A program made the translations under genes and the position numbers. A stretch of DNA of 64,000 nucleotides from Microbacterium sp. 4R-513 (GTDB lineage: Bacteria; Actinomycetota; Actinomycetes; Actinomycetales; Microbacteriaceae). The notes beneath the pieces were generated by a model. The model searched no databases and was not told where the DNA came from. It saw only the letters and a program-made list of their open reading frames with translations. The DNA lies in the NCBI RefSeq assembly GCF_011046485.1, contig NZ_CP049256.1, positions 1,364,001 through 1,428,000 on the forward strand, read 5' to 3'. Below, piece after piece: positions 52,451 to 61,130 of the stretch; within the stretch, counting starts at the first letter, position 1, and the number at the start of each line of letters is the position of its first letter.

Positions 52451-52485
52451 GGGAGCCCGGCCGGACGGCCGGGCTCCCCTTCTTT
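52451..52485 (+). terminator. Intrinsic terminator after the sugar transporter / pntB (convergent)
   Basis: GGGAGCCCGGCC (52451-52462) and GGCCGGGCTCCC (52467-52478), 4-base loop, followed by CTTCTTT. Confidence 0.85.
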
Positions 52486-52504
52486 GCGCCGGGCGATCTC
52501 CGCG

Positions 52505-53947
52505 TCAGAGCGCGCGGAGGATGTCTTCGACACGGTCCTTCGCGTCGCCGAAGAGCATCTGGGCGTTGTCGCGGAAGAACAGCGGGTTCTGCACGCCCGC
52601 GTATCCCGACGCCATCGAGCGCTTGAAGACGACGACGTTCTCGGCGTTCCACACCCGCAGCACCGGCATGCCGGCGATGGGAGAGGCCGGATCCTCGGCG
52701 GCGGCCGGATTGACGGTGTCGTTCGCACCGATGACGAGCACGACCGACGTATCGGCGAAGTCGTCGTTGATCTCGTCCATCTCGAGCACGATGTCGTACG
52801 GCACCTTGGCCTCAGCCAGGAGCACGTTCATGTGTCCGGGCAGGCGGCCGGCGACGGGATGGATGCCGAACCGCACGTCGACGCCGCGCTCGCGCAGTCG
52901 CGACGCGAGCTCTGCGACGGGGTACTGCGCCTGGGCGACGGCCATGCCGTACCCCGGCGTGATGACGACGCTCGAGGCGGAGCCGAGGAGCTCGGCCACC
53001 GACTCCGCATCGATCTCTCGGTACTCGCCGTCCTCCTCGTCCGACGAGCGCGTGGCCTCGATGCCGAAGCCGCCCGCGATGACTGACAGGAACGACCGGT
53101 TCATCGCCTTGCACATGATGTAGCTGAGGTAGGCACCCGACGAGCCGACGAGGGCACCCGTCACGATGAGCAGGTCGTTGTCGAGCAGGAATCCCGCGGC
53201 GGCCGCCGCCCAGCCCGAGTAGCTGTTGAGCATCGACACGACGACGGGCATGTCGCCCCCGCCGATCGATGCGACGAGATGCCACCCGAGCGCGAGGGCG
53301 AGCAGCGTCACGGCGACGAGGAGCCACAGCTCGGGCGTGATGACGTACCAGACCGTGAGCGCGACGAAGAGGACGAGCGCCCCGACGTTGAGCATGTTCT
53401 TGCCGGGGAGCATGAGGGGCTTCGACGACATCCGCCCCGACAGCTTGAGGAACGCGACGATCGACCCCGTGAAGGTCACCGCGCCGATGAAGACGCCGAT
53501 GAAGACCTCGGCGTTGTGGACGCCGACCAGGTCGGGCGGGACTTCGGCGGTCGAGGCGGCGCCGTTCCAGCCGACGAGCACGGCGGCGAGACCGACGAAG
53601 CTGTGGAACAGGGCGATGAGCTCCGGCATCCCGGTCATCTCGACGCGGCGCGCTCGCCACAGGCCGATCCCGCCGCCGGCGAGCACCGCGACGACGAGGA
53701 GGAGCAGCCCCGTGGACGCCTGCGGCTGTCCCCACAGGTCCTGCACGGTGATCCATGCCGTCGCGAGGAGCGCGATCGTCATGCCCGCGATCCCGTAGAC
53801 GACCCCGCGGCGCGCGGTGTCGTGCTTGCTGAGTCCCGCCAGGGCGAGGATGAACAGAAGAGCCGCGACGATGTACGCAGCGCTCGCGACCGATTCCGCG
53901 ACCGACGGAGCCGGCGCATAGGCGGCCGTGCCGGCGAGCGCGATCAC
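52505..53947 (-). CDS. pntB: NAD(P)+ transhydrogenase subunit beta
   Basis: 480-residue membrane subunit of proton-translocating transhydrogenase, which makes NADPH from NADH using the proton gradient. Eight or nine helices, then the NADP(H)-binding domain III with [40 protein letters not shown] and [23 protein letters not shown] 53947 overlaps the pntA stop by four bases. Converges with the sugar permease across a terminator. Confidence 0.95.
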   Translation of the reverse strand: MIALAGTAAYAPAPSVAESVASAAYIVAALLFILALAGLSKHDTARRGVVYGIAGMTIALLATAWITVQDLWGQPQASTGLLLLVVAVLAGGGIGLWRARRVEMTGMPELIALFHSFVGLAAVLVGWNGAASTAEVPPDLVGVHNAEVFIGVFIGAVTFTGSIVAFLKLSGRMSSKPLMLPGKNMLNVGALVLFVALTVWYVITPELWLLVAVTLLALALGWHLVASIGGGDMPVVVSMLNSYSGWAAAAAGFLLDNDLLIVTGALVGSSGAYLSYIMCKAMNRSFLSVIAGGFGIEATRSSDEEDGEYREIDAESVAELLGSASSVVITPGYGMAVAQAQYPVAELASRLRERGVDVRFGIHPVAGRLPGHMNVLLAEAKVPYDIVLEMDEINDDFADTSVVLVIGANDTVNPAAAEDPASPIAGMPVLRVWNAENVVVFKRSMASGYAGVQNPLFFRDNAQMLFGDAKDRVEDILRAL

Positions 53948-55500
53948 CGGCTGCCGCCCTTCTGGAACATCGCGAGCATTCGCCGCGTGACCGAGAAGCC
54001 GCCGAAGATGTTGATGCTCGCCAGGAGCACCGCGATCGCCGCGAGCACCTGGACGAGGAGGAAGGGTGAAGCCAGCTGCAGCATCGCGCCGACGACGATG
54101 ATGCCCGAGATGGCGTTGGTGACGCTCATGAGGGGCGTGTGCAGCGCGTGGTGCACGTGCCCGATCACGTAGAACCCCACGACGACCGACAGCATGAGGA
54201 CCGTGAAGTGCTGGGGGAGTGGGTCGGGTGCGACGGCGGCGACGAGGAAGAGCGCGCCGATGCCGAGCGCGATGAGCCCCGTTCGCGCAGCCGCCGACAT
54301 CGCTCTCCGGGGCGTCGGCGCGGGGGTGGCGACGACGGATGCCGCGGCCGTCGCGTGCGGCTGGGGGGCCGCGGACACCGCCACGGGCGGCGGCGGCCAC
54401 GTGGACTCCCCGTCGCGGACGACGGTGATCGAGCGCTGCACGACGTCGTCGAAGTCGAGGACGAGCCGGCCGTCCTTGCCGGGCGTCAGGAGCTTGACGA
54501 GGTTCAGGAGGTTCGTGCCGTAGAGCTGAGAGGCCTGCGTCGGCAGGCGCCCGGCCAGATCGGTGTACCCGAGGATCACGACGCCGTTGTCGGTCACGAC
54601 GCGCTCGCCGGCGACGGAGCCCTCGACGTTGCCGCCCTGGGCGGCGGCCATGTCGACGATGACGCTTCCGGGGCGCATGGCCGCGACATCCGCTCCCGTG
54701 AGAAGGCGCGGCGCGGGGCGACCGGGTATCAGCGCCGTCGTGATGATGATGTCGACGTCGCGCGCCTGTGCCGAGTAGAGGTCGGCGGCCGCCCGGTCGT
54801 ACGCCTCGCTCGTGGCCTTCGCGTATCCGTCGTTCGACCGCATCTGCTCGTCGACCTCGACCGGGAGGTACTGTCCGCCGATCGAGCGCACCTGGTCGGC
54901 GACCTCCGGGCGCGGGTCGGTCGCCCGCACGATCGCGCCGAGACTCGACGCGGCGCCGATCGCCGCGAGCCCCGCGACGCCCGCGCCGGCGACGAGCACC
55001 TTCGCCGGCGGCACCTTGCCGGCAGCCGTGACCTGTCCCGTGAAGAACCGGCCGAACTCGTGGGCGGCCTCGACCACGGCGCGGTAGCCCGAGATGTTCG
55101 CCATCGAGCTGAGGACGTCCATCGACTGCGCACGGGAGATGCGGGGCACGGCATCGAGGGCGAGCGCCGTGATGCCGCGGGTCTCGAGCGACTCGCGCAC
55201 CTCGGGGCGGAGCGCCGGGCTCAGAAGCCCGATGAGCGTCGCCCCGTCGGCGAGCAGCGCGACCTCGTCGGGCAGGGGCGGGTCCACCTTCAGCACGATC
55301 GGCGCCGACCATGCCGTCGCACGGTCGACGATCGCGGCGCCGGCCTCTTCGAAGGCGGAGTCGGGGAACGCGGATGCCTCGCCCGCACCGCTCTCGACGA
55401 CGACCTCGTAGCCGAGCCCGCGCAGCTTGCCCACCGTGATGGGGGTGGCGGCGACGCGATTCTCGCCGGGCTGTTCAGCGACGATGCCGATCCGGGTCAT
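53944..55500 (-). CDS. pntA: NAD(P)+ transhydrogenase subunit alpha
   Basis: 518 residues, the full-length (E. coli-like) alpha form. The NAD(H)-binding domain I resembles alanine dehydrogenase: [40 protein letters not shown] and [20 protein letters not shown]. It is followed by a proline/alanine-rich linker (about residues 365-405) and four C-terminal helices ending [19 protein letters not shown]. Many actinobacteria split alpha into two chains; here it is one. Overlaps pntB. Confidence 0.95.
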   Translation of the reverse strand: MTRIGIVAEQPGENRVAATPITVGKLRGLGYEVVVESGAGEASAFPDSAFEEAGAAIVDRATAWSAPIVLKVDPPLPDEVALLADGATLIGLLSPALRPEVRESLETRGITALALDAVPRISRAQSMDVLSSMANISGYRAVVEAAHEFGRFFTGQVTAAGKVPPAKVLVAGAGVAGLAAIGAASSLGAIVRATDPRPEVADQVRSIGGQYLPVEVDEQMRSNDGYAKATSEAYDRAAADLYSAQARDVDIIITTALIPGRPAPRLLTGADVAAMRPGSVIVDMAAAQGGNVEGSVAGERVVTDNGVVILGYTDLAGRLPTQASQLYGTNLLNLVKLLTPGKDGRLVLDFDDVVQRSITVVRDGESTWPPPPVAVSAAPQPHATAAASVVATPAPTPRRAMSAAARTGLIALGIGALFLVAAVAPDPLPQHFTVLMLSVVVGFYVIGHVHHALHTPLMSVTNAISGIIVVGAMLQLASPFLLVQVLAAIAVLLASINIFGGFSVTRRMLAMFQKGGSR

Positions 55501-55629
55501 CCAGGCTCCTGTGCTCGCATCCGAAAGCCGCCGCAGCGGCGGAAGCCGGGCTGCGAGGGCGCACTTCCTCCGACTCTAGGAGGCGTCACGGCATCCTGGA
55601 CCGTCCGAACGCTCACGAAGCTGTTTCGA

Positions 55630-55635
55630 TACGCT
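55630..55635 (+). promoter_or_regulatory. Leaderless -10 box (TACGCT) of pyrE
   Basis: First T exactly 12 nt before ATG 55642. Confidence 0.6.
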
Positions 55636-55641
55636 CGGCGT

Positions 55642-56220
55642 ATGACCGCCGCCTCGACAGCCGACCTCGAGCTCGACCGCCAGAACCTCATCGCCCTCAT
55701 CAAGGCCGAGGCGGTGTTCCACGGCGACTTCACCCTTTCGAGCGGCAAGAAGGCGACGTACTACGTCGACATGCGCAAGCTCACGCTCGACCACCGCGCC
55801 GCACCGGCGATCGGGCGGATCATGCTCGACCTCATCCGCGATGTCGAGGGCATCGTCGCCGTGGGAGGTCTCACGCTCGGTGCCGACCCCATCGCGAACG
55901 CCGTCATGCACGAGTCCGCGCGGACGACGACCCCCCTCGACGCCTTCGTCGTGCGCAAAGAGCCGAAGGATCACGGTCGCGGCCGGCAGGTGGAGGGGGC
56001 GGATGTCGCGGGCAAGCGCGTCGTCGTCGTCGAAGACACCTCGACCACGGGCCAGTCGGCGCTCAAGGCGGTCGAGGCGCTGCGCCGCGAGGGCGCCGAT
56101 CCGGTCGCGGTGGCCGTGATCGTCGACCGCAAGACCGGCGCCCAGGCCGCCGTCGAGGCCGAGGGTCTCCAGTGGCTCGCCGCGATCGACCTCGACGACC
56201 TCGGGCTCGACCCGCAGTAG
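55642..56220 (+). CDS. pyrE: Orotate phosphoribosyltransferase
   Basis: Transfers ribose-5-phosphate from PRPP to orotate, giving OMP in pyrimidine synthesis. 192 residues. Substrate loop FTLSSGKKATYYVDMRKLTL; catalytic lysine loop FVVRKEPKDHGRGRQVEG; PRPP motif VVVVEDTSTTGQSALKAVEA. Only the ATG at 55642 gives the normal family length, and a leaderless -10 box sits 12 nt ahead. Followed by a GTTGAGCG...GACGAAACG palindromic element. Confidence 0.95.
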   Translation: MTAASTADLELDRQNLIALIKAEAVFHGDFTLSSGKKATYYVDMRKLTLDHRAAPAIGRIMLDLIRDVEGIVAVGGLTLGADPIANAVMHESARTTTPLDAFVVRKEPKDHGRGRQVEGADVAGKRVVVVEDTSTTGQSALKAVEALRREGADPVAVAVIVDRKTGAQAAVEAEGLQWLAAIDLDDLGLDPQ

Positions 56221-56239
56221 CCGGGGGTCGGGGGTCTCC

Positions 56240-56280
56240 GGTCGTTGAGCGGAGGGCGCGCAGCGCCCGCAGACGAAACG
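56240..56280. repeat. Extragenic palindromic element / terminator after pyrE
   Basis: GGTCGTTGAGCGG, a perfect GGGCGC-GCA-GCGCCC hairpin, then GCAGACGAAACG. Same family as 61065-61097 (opposite orientation). Sits between convergent genes. Confidence 0.65.
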
Positions 56281-56299
56281 GCCCGGACGTGCGGGGTCG

Positions 56300-56422
56300 T
56301 CAGTCCCCGTCGCCGTCCTTGTCGCGGCGGTTCATGCGGACCAGCTGCACGACGAAGACGATCAGGGTGCCGGCGAGGGCGATGATCGTCACCCCGTAGA
56401 GCAGCGCCTGCTCGACATCCAT
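56300..56422 (-). CDS. Small single-pass membrane peptide (40 aa)
   Basis: ATG 56422 overlaps the YdeI-like gene's stop by one base (TGATG), so it is translationally coupled. Product: MDVEQALLYGVTIIALAGTL continuing IVFVVQLV (one helix), then RMNRRDKDGDGD, a basic-then-acidic tail. A helix with positively charged residues at its C-side suggests N-out, C-in. No known family; too short for most gene finders. Confidence 0.6.
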   Translation of the reverse strand: MDVEQALLYGVTIIALAGTLIVFVVQLVRMNRRDKDGDGD

Positions 56423-56997
56423 CAGTTCGGCCTCTTCCCCTCGGCGGCGTCCGCCACGATCTTCGCGATGCGCGCAGCGCGCGTGTCGGCCCGGCGCGCG
56501 GCATCCACTCCGGCGATGCCGAACTTGCGGCTCGACGGCGGGAAGGCGTCCCACTTCTCGCGCGCGACGGGGTCGGCGTCGAGCGCTGCAGCGAGGTCGT
56601 CGGGCTCGCGCATCGCCTCGGCGTTGTCGAGGATCGTCCACGACCCGTTCGCCTTCGCGACCTCGACCGCTCTGATGCCGGGGGGCGCCATGAGTCCCTC
56701 GCGCTCGAGGATCTCGAGCCGCGCCTTGTTCGTCGCGGCCCAGCCGCTCGATGCCCGCCGCGGCGCGAACCACAGACCGCTCGTCTGCTCGTCGAACGTG
56801 CGCACGGGCCCGTCGATCCAGCCGAAGCACAGCGCCTGCATGATGGCGTCCTCGTACTCGATCAGCACGAGACCGGAGCCCGGACGCGGCCGCACGAGCC
56901 AGACGCCTCTCGACGTCGCGTGGTTGGCTTCGAGCCACGCGCGCCAGGCCGAGGCATCCGTCGCCACGACCCTCTCGCCGTCGTCGAGCGCACCCAT
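56422..56997 (-). CDS. YdeI/OmpD-associated family protein
   Basis: 191 residues of the YdeI (bacteriocin-protection) type. Conserved blocks: WLEANHATSRGVWLVRPRPG, YEDAIMQALCFGWIDGPVRT, LWFAPRRASSGWAATNKARL and LILE-type EILEREGLMAPPGIRAVEVA, ending in the usual R/K-rich ARRADTRAARIAKIV. Molecular function poorly known. ATG 56997 with TAGGGT 12 nt upstream. Followed by a coupled 40-aa membrane peptide. Confidence 0.9.
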   Translation of the reverse strand: MGALDDGERVVATDASAWRAWLEANHATSRGVWLVRPRPGSGLVLIEYEDAIMQALCFGWIDGPVRTFDEQTSGLWFAPRRASSGWAATNKARLEILEREGLMAPPGIRAVEVAKANGSWTILDNAEAMREPDDLAAALDADPVAREKWDAFPPSSRKFGIAGVDAARRADTRAARIAKIVADAAEGKRPN

Positions 56998-57003
56998 GCC
57001 GCG

Positions 57004-57009
57004 ACCCTA
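57004..57009 (-). promoter_or_regulatory. Leaderless -10 box (TAGGGT)
   Basis: First T (57009) exactly 12 nt before ATG 56997. Confidence 0.6.
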
Positions 57010-57034
57010 CCGCGAGCCCGCGACATCCCGTCGT

Positions 57035-57114
57035 CCCCGGGTTTTGGGGCGGATTCCGGTCGTGACACGCCGCGACACGCCACGCCGACGCGACGGATTC
57101 CGCCCCAAACCGGG
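57035..57114. repeat. Large imperfect palindrome in the YdeI/HAD gap
   Basis: Left arm 57035-57058 and right arm 57094-57114 pair as CCGG-T3/4-GGGGCGGA around a 35-bp centre containing GACACGCC twice. Could be a terminator for the HAD gene or a small mobile palindrome. Confidence 0.6.
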
Positions 57115-57148
57115 AGAAGCGCCGGTCACGGGGGACAGGATGCCGCGG

Positions 57149-57958
57149 CTAGAGCAGCTCGGGCAGCTCGGTCTCGACGGGGTCGGGCAGCACGAGGTCG
57201 GCCACCGAGTCGAGCACCTCGTCGGGCCGGAAGGGGTAGCGCTCGATCTCGGCCGGGTTGCTGATGCCGGTCAGCACGAGGATCGTGTGCAGGCCCGCCT
57301 CGATGCCGGCGACGACGTCGGTGTCCATGCGGTCGCCGATCATGCCGGTCGTCTCGGAGTGCGCGCCGATGCGGTTGAGCGCCGAGCGGAACATCATCGG
57401 GTTCGGCTTGCCGACGACGTAGGGCTCCTTGCCCGTCGCCTTCGTGATGAGCGCCGCGAACGACCCCGTCGCGGGCACGACGCCCGTCGGAGTCGGGCCC
57501 GTGGCATCCGGATTCGTCACGATGAAGCGGGCGCCCGCGTTGATGAAGCGGATCGCCTTCGTGATGGCCTCGAACGAGTACTGCCGCGTCTCGCCCACGA
57601 CGACGTAGTCGGGCTGGGACTCGGTGATGATGTACCCGGCCTCATGGAGCGCCGTCGTGAGACCCGCCTCACCGATCACGAAGGCGGTGCCGCCCGGCAG
57701 CTGCGACCGCAGGAAGTCCGCCGTCGCGAGCGCCGAGGTCCAGATGCTCTCTTCGGGCACGTCGAGCCCCGAGCGGCGCAGCCGGGCACTCAAGTCGCGG
57801 GGCGTGAAGATCGGGTTGTTCGTCAGCACCAGGAAGGGCGTCCCGCTGTCGCGCCACTGGGCGAGGAGCTCGCTCGCCCCCGGGATCGGACGGTTCTCGT
57901 GGACGAGGACGCCGTCCATGTCGGTGAGCCAGCACTCGATGTCGGCGCGTGTCCGCAT
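57149..57958 (-). CDS. HAD-IIA family hydrolase (NagD-like phosphatase)
   Basis: 269-residue cytosolic phosphatase. Motif I ECWLTDMDGVLVHENRPIPG (DxD nucleophile pair), motif II VLTNNPIFTPRDL, cap domain DYVVVGETRQYSFEAITKAI, motif III/IV YVVGKPNPMMFRSAL and TGMIGDRMDTDVVAGIEAGL. Substrate of this group varies (sugar or nucleotide phosphates). ATG 57958 with TAGGCT 12 nt ahead. Confidence 0.92.
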   Translation of the reverse strand: MRTRADIECWLTDMDGVLVHENRPIPGASELLAQWRDSGTPFLVLTNNPIFTPRDLSARLRRSGLDVPEESIWTSALATADFLRSQLPGGTAFVIGEAGLTTALHEAGYIITESQPDYVVVGETRQYSFEAITKAIRFINAGARFIVTNPDATGPTPTGVVPATGSFAALITKATGKEPYVVGKPNPMMFRSALNRIGAHSETTGMIGDRMDTDVVAGIEAGLHTILVLTGISNPAEIERYPFRPDEVLDSVADLVLPDPVETELPELL

Positions 57959-57964
57959 GGGCCC

Positions 57965-57970
57965 AGCCTA
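57965..57970 (-). promoter_or_regulatory. Leaderless -10 box (TAGGCT)
   Basis: First T (57970) exactly 12 nt before ATG 57958. Confidence 0.6.
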
Positions 57971-58001
57971 TCCGGCGGCCCCGCGTCGTAATCTCGAAGC
58001 C

Positions 58002-58946
58002 GTGGCCCGACCCGACTGGGATCCCCAGCACCTTCCCGACCTGCATGGACGCACGTACCTCGTGACCGGTTCCAACGCGGGCCTCGGCTATTTCTCGACC
58101 GAGCAGCTCACGGCGGCGGGGGCCCACGTCTTCATGACGGGTCGGCACCCGAACCGCCTCTCGGCCGCGCGGAAGGCGCTTCTGCGCCGGGTGCCGGATG
58201 CCTCGGTCGAGAGCCTCCTCATCGACACGAGCAACCTCGGCTCGGTGCGCGCGGCGGCCGCGACCGTCCGCTGGCGCGGGGGTCTCGACGGCCTGCTCCT
58301 CAACGCCGGCATCGTGCACCCGCCCAAGGAGCGGGAGCAGACGCAGGACGGCAACGAGCTCGTGCTGGCGACCAACGCCCTCGGCCATTACGCGCTCGCC
58401 GGCGAGCTGCTCACGACGCTGGCCGCGGCATCCGGTCGCATGGTGTGGCTCGGCAGCATGTCCACGACGATCAGCCCGTTCGATCCCGTCGACCCGCAGC
58501 TCGTCGACACCTACACCCCGTGGCGGGCGTATGTGCAGTCCAAGGTGGCGACGAGCGTCCTCGGCTTCGAGGCCGATCGGCGCCTGCGGGCGGCGGACGT
58601 CGACGTCGCGAGCCTCGTGGCGCATCCCGGGTACTCCACGAGCGGTCGGACGGCGGGGATCCGGGGCGTCAACGAGCCGTCGCGCATGACGAGGTTCGTC
58701 GACAACCTGCAGGCCGGCTTCGCGCAGTCGAAGGAGCACGGCGCCTGGCCCCTCGTGCGGGCCCTCGTCGACCGCGAGATCGAGGGCGGCTCCTTCGTCG
58801 GACCGCGCCGGGGCACCCGCGGTGCGCCCGTCGTCGCGAAGCCCTCGCGCATCGTGCGGAGCTCCGACATCGCAGAGCGCATCTGGCAGCTCGCGGAGGA
58901 CTCGACGCGCGTGCGCTGGCCGTTCGCCAAGGCAGCGCGGATGTGA
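58002..58946 (+). CDS. Short-chain dehydrogenase/reductase (retinol-dehydrogenase-like)
   Basis: 314 residues. Rossmann motif YLVTGSNAGLGYFSTEQLTA (TGxxxGxG), NAG in GLLLNAGIVHP, Ser in MVWLGSMSTT and catalytic YVQSK (YxxxK). The long C-terminal part resembles SDRs acting on lipids or retinoids, but activity is unknown. GTG 58002 is preferred: TAATCT at 57989-57994 lies 13 nt upstream and the preceding in-frame codons are antisense to the HAD gene. Confidence 0.9.
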   Translation: MARPDWDPQHLPDLHGRTYLVTGSNAGLGYFSTEQLTAAGAHVFMTGRHPNRLSAARKALLRRVPDASVESLLIDTSNLGSVRAAAATVRWRGGLDGLLLNAGIVHPPKEREQTQDGNELVLATNALGHYALAGELLTTLAAASGRMVWLGSMSTTISPFDPVDPQLVDTYTPWRAYVQSKVATSVLGFEADRRLRAADVDVASLVAHPGYSTSGRTAGIRGVNEPSRMTRFVDNLQAGFAQSKEHGAWPLVRALVDREIEGGSFVGPRRGTRGAPVVAKPSRIVRSSDIAERIWQLAEDSTRVRWPFAKAARM

Positions 58947-58994
58947 CGGATGCCTCGGCAGCCGCCGGAGGAGCGTGCGCCCCGGACCCGTCCG

Positions 58995-59630
58995 TCAGGC
59001 GCTGAGCCACACCGCCGATGCGGCTCCGGCGGGCAGCGCGACGTCGGCACCATCGATGCGGAGGGTCGCGGCATCCCGCACCGTCGCCTGGGCGCCGACG
59101 GCGACACCTGCGGTCTCGATCGAGCGCAGGAGCTCGGGGTCGCGATCGCTCACGCGCAGGATGCGGCCGGAGTGCCCGGCCGCCGCCGCGCCGAGGAGGA
59201 TGAACGGCTCGCGGTGCACGTGGCCCGAGGCATCCGGGATCGCGTCGCCGTGGGGATCATGGGTCGGACGCCCGAGCCGCTCGTCGATGCCCTCGAGCAG
59301 GCGGTCGCTGATGGAGTGCTCGAGCACCTCTGCCTCGTCGTGCACCTCGTCCCACCCGTAGCCGAACTCGCGCACGAGCCAGGTCTCGATGAGCCGGTGC
59401 CGGCGGATGATGGCGGCGGCGCGGCGCTCGCCCGCCGCGCTCAGGGCGATGGGTCCGTACGGGCGGTGGGTCACGAGTCCCTGAGCCGCGAGCTTCTGCA
59501 CCATCTCGGTGACGCTCGAGGGAGCGAGGCCGAGCTCGGCCGCCAGCTGCGACGGCGTGATGCGGTCGGCCTGCCACTCGGTGTGGTGGTAGATCGTCTT
59601 GAGGTAATCGTCGACGGCGGGGGACGGCAC
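58995..59630 (-). CDS. mntR: DtxR/MntR-family metalloregulator
   Basis: 211 residues. Winged HTH VDDYLKTIYHHTEWQADRIT, SQLAAELGLAPSSVTEMVQK; dimerisation/metal-site helices with RHRLIETWLVREFGYGWDEV, HDEAEVLEHSISDRLLEGID (Glu/His ligands). A C-terminal FeoA-like SH3 domain from about residue 140 (GHSGRILRVSDRDPELLRSI). Lies directly downstream of mntH in the same orientation and is the likely ligand of the palindrome over the mntH start. Mn rather than Fe is inferred from the neighbour. Confidence 0.9.
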   Translation of the reverse strand: MPSPAVDDYLKTIYHHTEWQADRITPSQLAAELGLAPSSVTEMVQKLAAQGLVTHRPYGPIALSAAGERRAAAIIRRHRLIETWLVREFGYGWDEVHDEAEVLEHSISDRLLEGIDERLGRPTHDPHGDAIPDASGHVHREPFILLGAAAAGHSGRILRVSDRDPELLRSIETAGVAVGAQATVRDAATLRIDGADVALPAGAASAVWLSA

Positions 59631-59679
59631 GGGGAAAGGCTACCCGGGCCGTCGGGTCGCCGCCGGTGGGCGGCAGGGC

Positions 59680-61005
59680 TCAGGCGCCGGTGAAGACGAG
59701 CCAGAGGAGCGTCGCGTTGAGCGCGATGAGGAAGACGGATGCCGCGATCCCCGCCGCCGTCGTCGCCGGATGGCTGCGGAACCGGCCGAGCACGTCGCGC
59801 TTCGCCGTCAGCGCGACGAGCGGGATCAGCGCGAACGGAATGCCGAACGAGAGCACCACCTGGCTGAGCACGAGGGCGAGCGTGGGGTCGAACCCGACGG
59901 CGAGGATGATGAGCGCCGGCACGAGGGTCACGAGCCGCCGTGCCAGCAGCGGCACACGGATGTGCAGCAGTCCGTGCATGATCTCGGCTCCCGCATACGC
60001 CCCCACCGAGGTCGAGGCGAGGCCGCTTGCGAGCAGGCCCACGGCGAACAGGGTCGCGACGGCCGGGCCGAGCCCCGCGTAGAGGGCCGCGTACGCGCCT
60101 TCCAGCGAGTCGGTGCCGGGGACGCCCGCGAGGTTCGCGGCCGCCAGCAGCAGGATGCAGAGGTTCACCGTGCCCGCGATGATCATCGCGATCGAGACGT
60201 CCCACCGCGTCGCGCGCAGCAGTCGGCTGGTCGGGATCCCGCGCAGCTCGGCGAGGTCGGGCCGGAGGGACGGGTCGGTGCGGTCGGCCGCTCCGAGCGG
60301 TGCAGCCGCAGGGGCGAAGCGGTCGCGCGCGAGCGCGCTGTGCGCGTAGATCGCGTGGGGCATGATCGTCGCGCCGAGGATGGATGCCGCGAGCAGCACC
60401 GATCCGGAGTCCTCGAACCGCGGCACGAGCCCGGCGACGACGCCGGCCGGGTCGGGGGGCGCGACGAGCACGCCGAAGGTGAAGCCGACCGCGATGACGA
60501 CGAGGAGGCCGATCACGACGAACTCGAACGTCTTCGGACCGCGCCGCGACTGCACGAGGAGGAGGACGATCGAGACGGTCCCCGTGATGACTCCGCCCCA
60601 GAGGAGCGGGATGTCGAAGAGCAGGTTGAGGGCGACCGCGCCGCCGATGACCTCGGCGATGTCGGTCGCCATCGCGACGAGCTCGGCCTGGAGCCAGTAG
60701 GCGCGGCGGCCCCACTTGTTGCCGATGCGGGCGCCGAGCGTCTCGGGGAGGCTCTTGCCCGTCACGATGCCGAGCTTCGCCGAGAGGTACTGGATGAGCC
60801 ACGCCATGACGTTGCCCAGCACGACGACCCACACGAGCAGGTAGCCGTAGACGGCCCCGGCCGTCATGTTGCTCGCGACGTTGCCCGGGTCGAGGTAGGC
60901 GACCCCCGCGACGAGGGCGGGTCCTATCAGCCAGGCGACGCGGGGCAGTCCGCCGCGTCGCGCGGATGCGCTGACGGGCTGCTGCTCCATCGCAGTTTTC
61001 GGCAT
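59680..61005 (-). CDS. mntH: Nramp-family divalent metal (Mn2+) importer
   Basis: 441-residue proton-coupled importer with eleven helices. The metal-site helix 1 motif VAGVAYLDPGNVASNMTAGA (DPGN) and helix 6 GATIMPHAIYAHSALARDRF (MPH) are intact. ATG 61005 has TAAGTT 12 nt ahead and so would be leaderless; ATG 60990 is an alternative. The start codon lies inside a perfect 22-bp palindrome. mntR follows 49 bp downstream. Confidence 0.93.
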   Translation of the reverse strand: MPKTAMEQQPVSASARRGGLPRVAWLIGPALVAGVAYLDPGNVASNMTAGAVYGYLLVWVVVLGNVMAWLIQYLSAKLGIVTGKSLPETLGARIGNKWGRRAYWLQAELVAMATDIAEVIGGAVALNLLFDIPLLWGGVITGTVSIVLLLVQSRRGPKTFEFVVIGLLVVIAVGFTFGVLVAPPDPAGVVAGLVPRFEDSGSVLLAASILGATIMPHAIYAHSALARDRFAPAAAPLGAADRTDPSLRPDLAELRGIPTSRLLRATRWDVSIAMIIAGTVNLCILLLAAANLAGVPGTDSLEGAYAALYAGLGPAVATLFAVGLLASGLASTSVGAYAGAEIMHGLLHIRVPLLARRLVTLVPALIILAVGFDPTLALVLSQVVLSFGIPFALIPLVALTAKRDVLGRFRSHPATTAAGIAASVFLIALNATLLWLVFTGA

Positions 61006-61015
61006 GCCGAAAACT
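60994..61015 (-). promoter_or_regulatory. Perfect 22-bp palindrome over the mntH start, putative MntR operator
   Basis: AGTTTTCGGC-AT-GCCGAAAACT covers part of the -10 box (61012-61017), the transcription start and the ATG. A metal-bound MntR here would block initiation. Confidence 0.8.
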
Positions 61016-61017
61016 TA
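61012..61017 (-). promoter_or_regulatory. Leaderless -10 box (TAAGTT) of mntH
   Basis: First T (61017) exactly 12 nt before ATG 61005; overlaps the palindrome. Confidence 0.6.
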
Positions 61018-61064
61018 CCGCAGATCCTGGGGGATGGGGTGTCGTGGTTGCGCGGGGTTCGGCA

Positions 61065-61097
61065 CGTTTCGTCTCGCTTCGCTCGCTCGACGACCGG
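61065..61097. repeat. Extragenic palindromic element CGTTTCGTCTCGC...GCTCGACGACCGG
   Basis: Contains CGTTTCGTC and GACGACCGG around GCTTCGCTCGCTC. Inverted relative of the element at 56240. Located in the mntH/trmH divergent gap. Elements of this wording are, to my knowledge, frequent in Microbacteriaceae genomes. Confidence 0.6.
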
Positions 61098-61118
61098 GGG
61101 ATGGATGGTCGGGGCGGC

Positions 61119-61124
61119 TAGCCT
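61119..61124 (+). promoter_or_regulatory. Leaderless -10 box (TAGCCT)
   Basis: First T exactly 12 nt before GTG 61131. Confidence 0.6.
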
Positions 61125-61130
61125 GAGCGC

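Noticed and set aside
54139..55641. Long in-frame extension upstream of pyrE
   Set aside because: Antisense to pntA; the family length and the leaderless -10 box fix the start at 55642.
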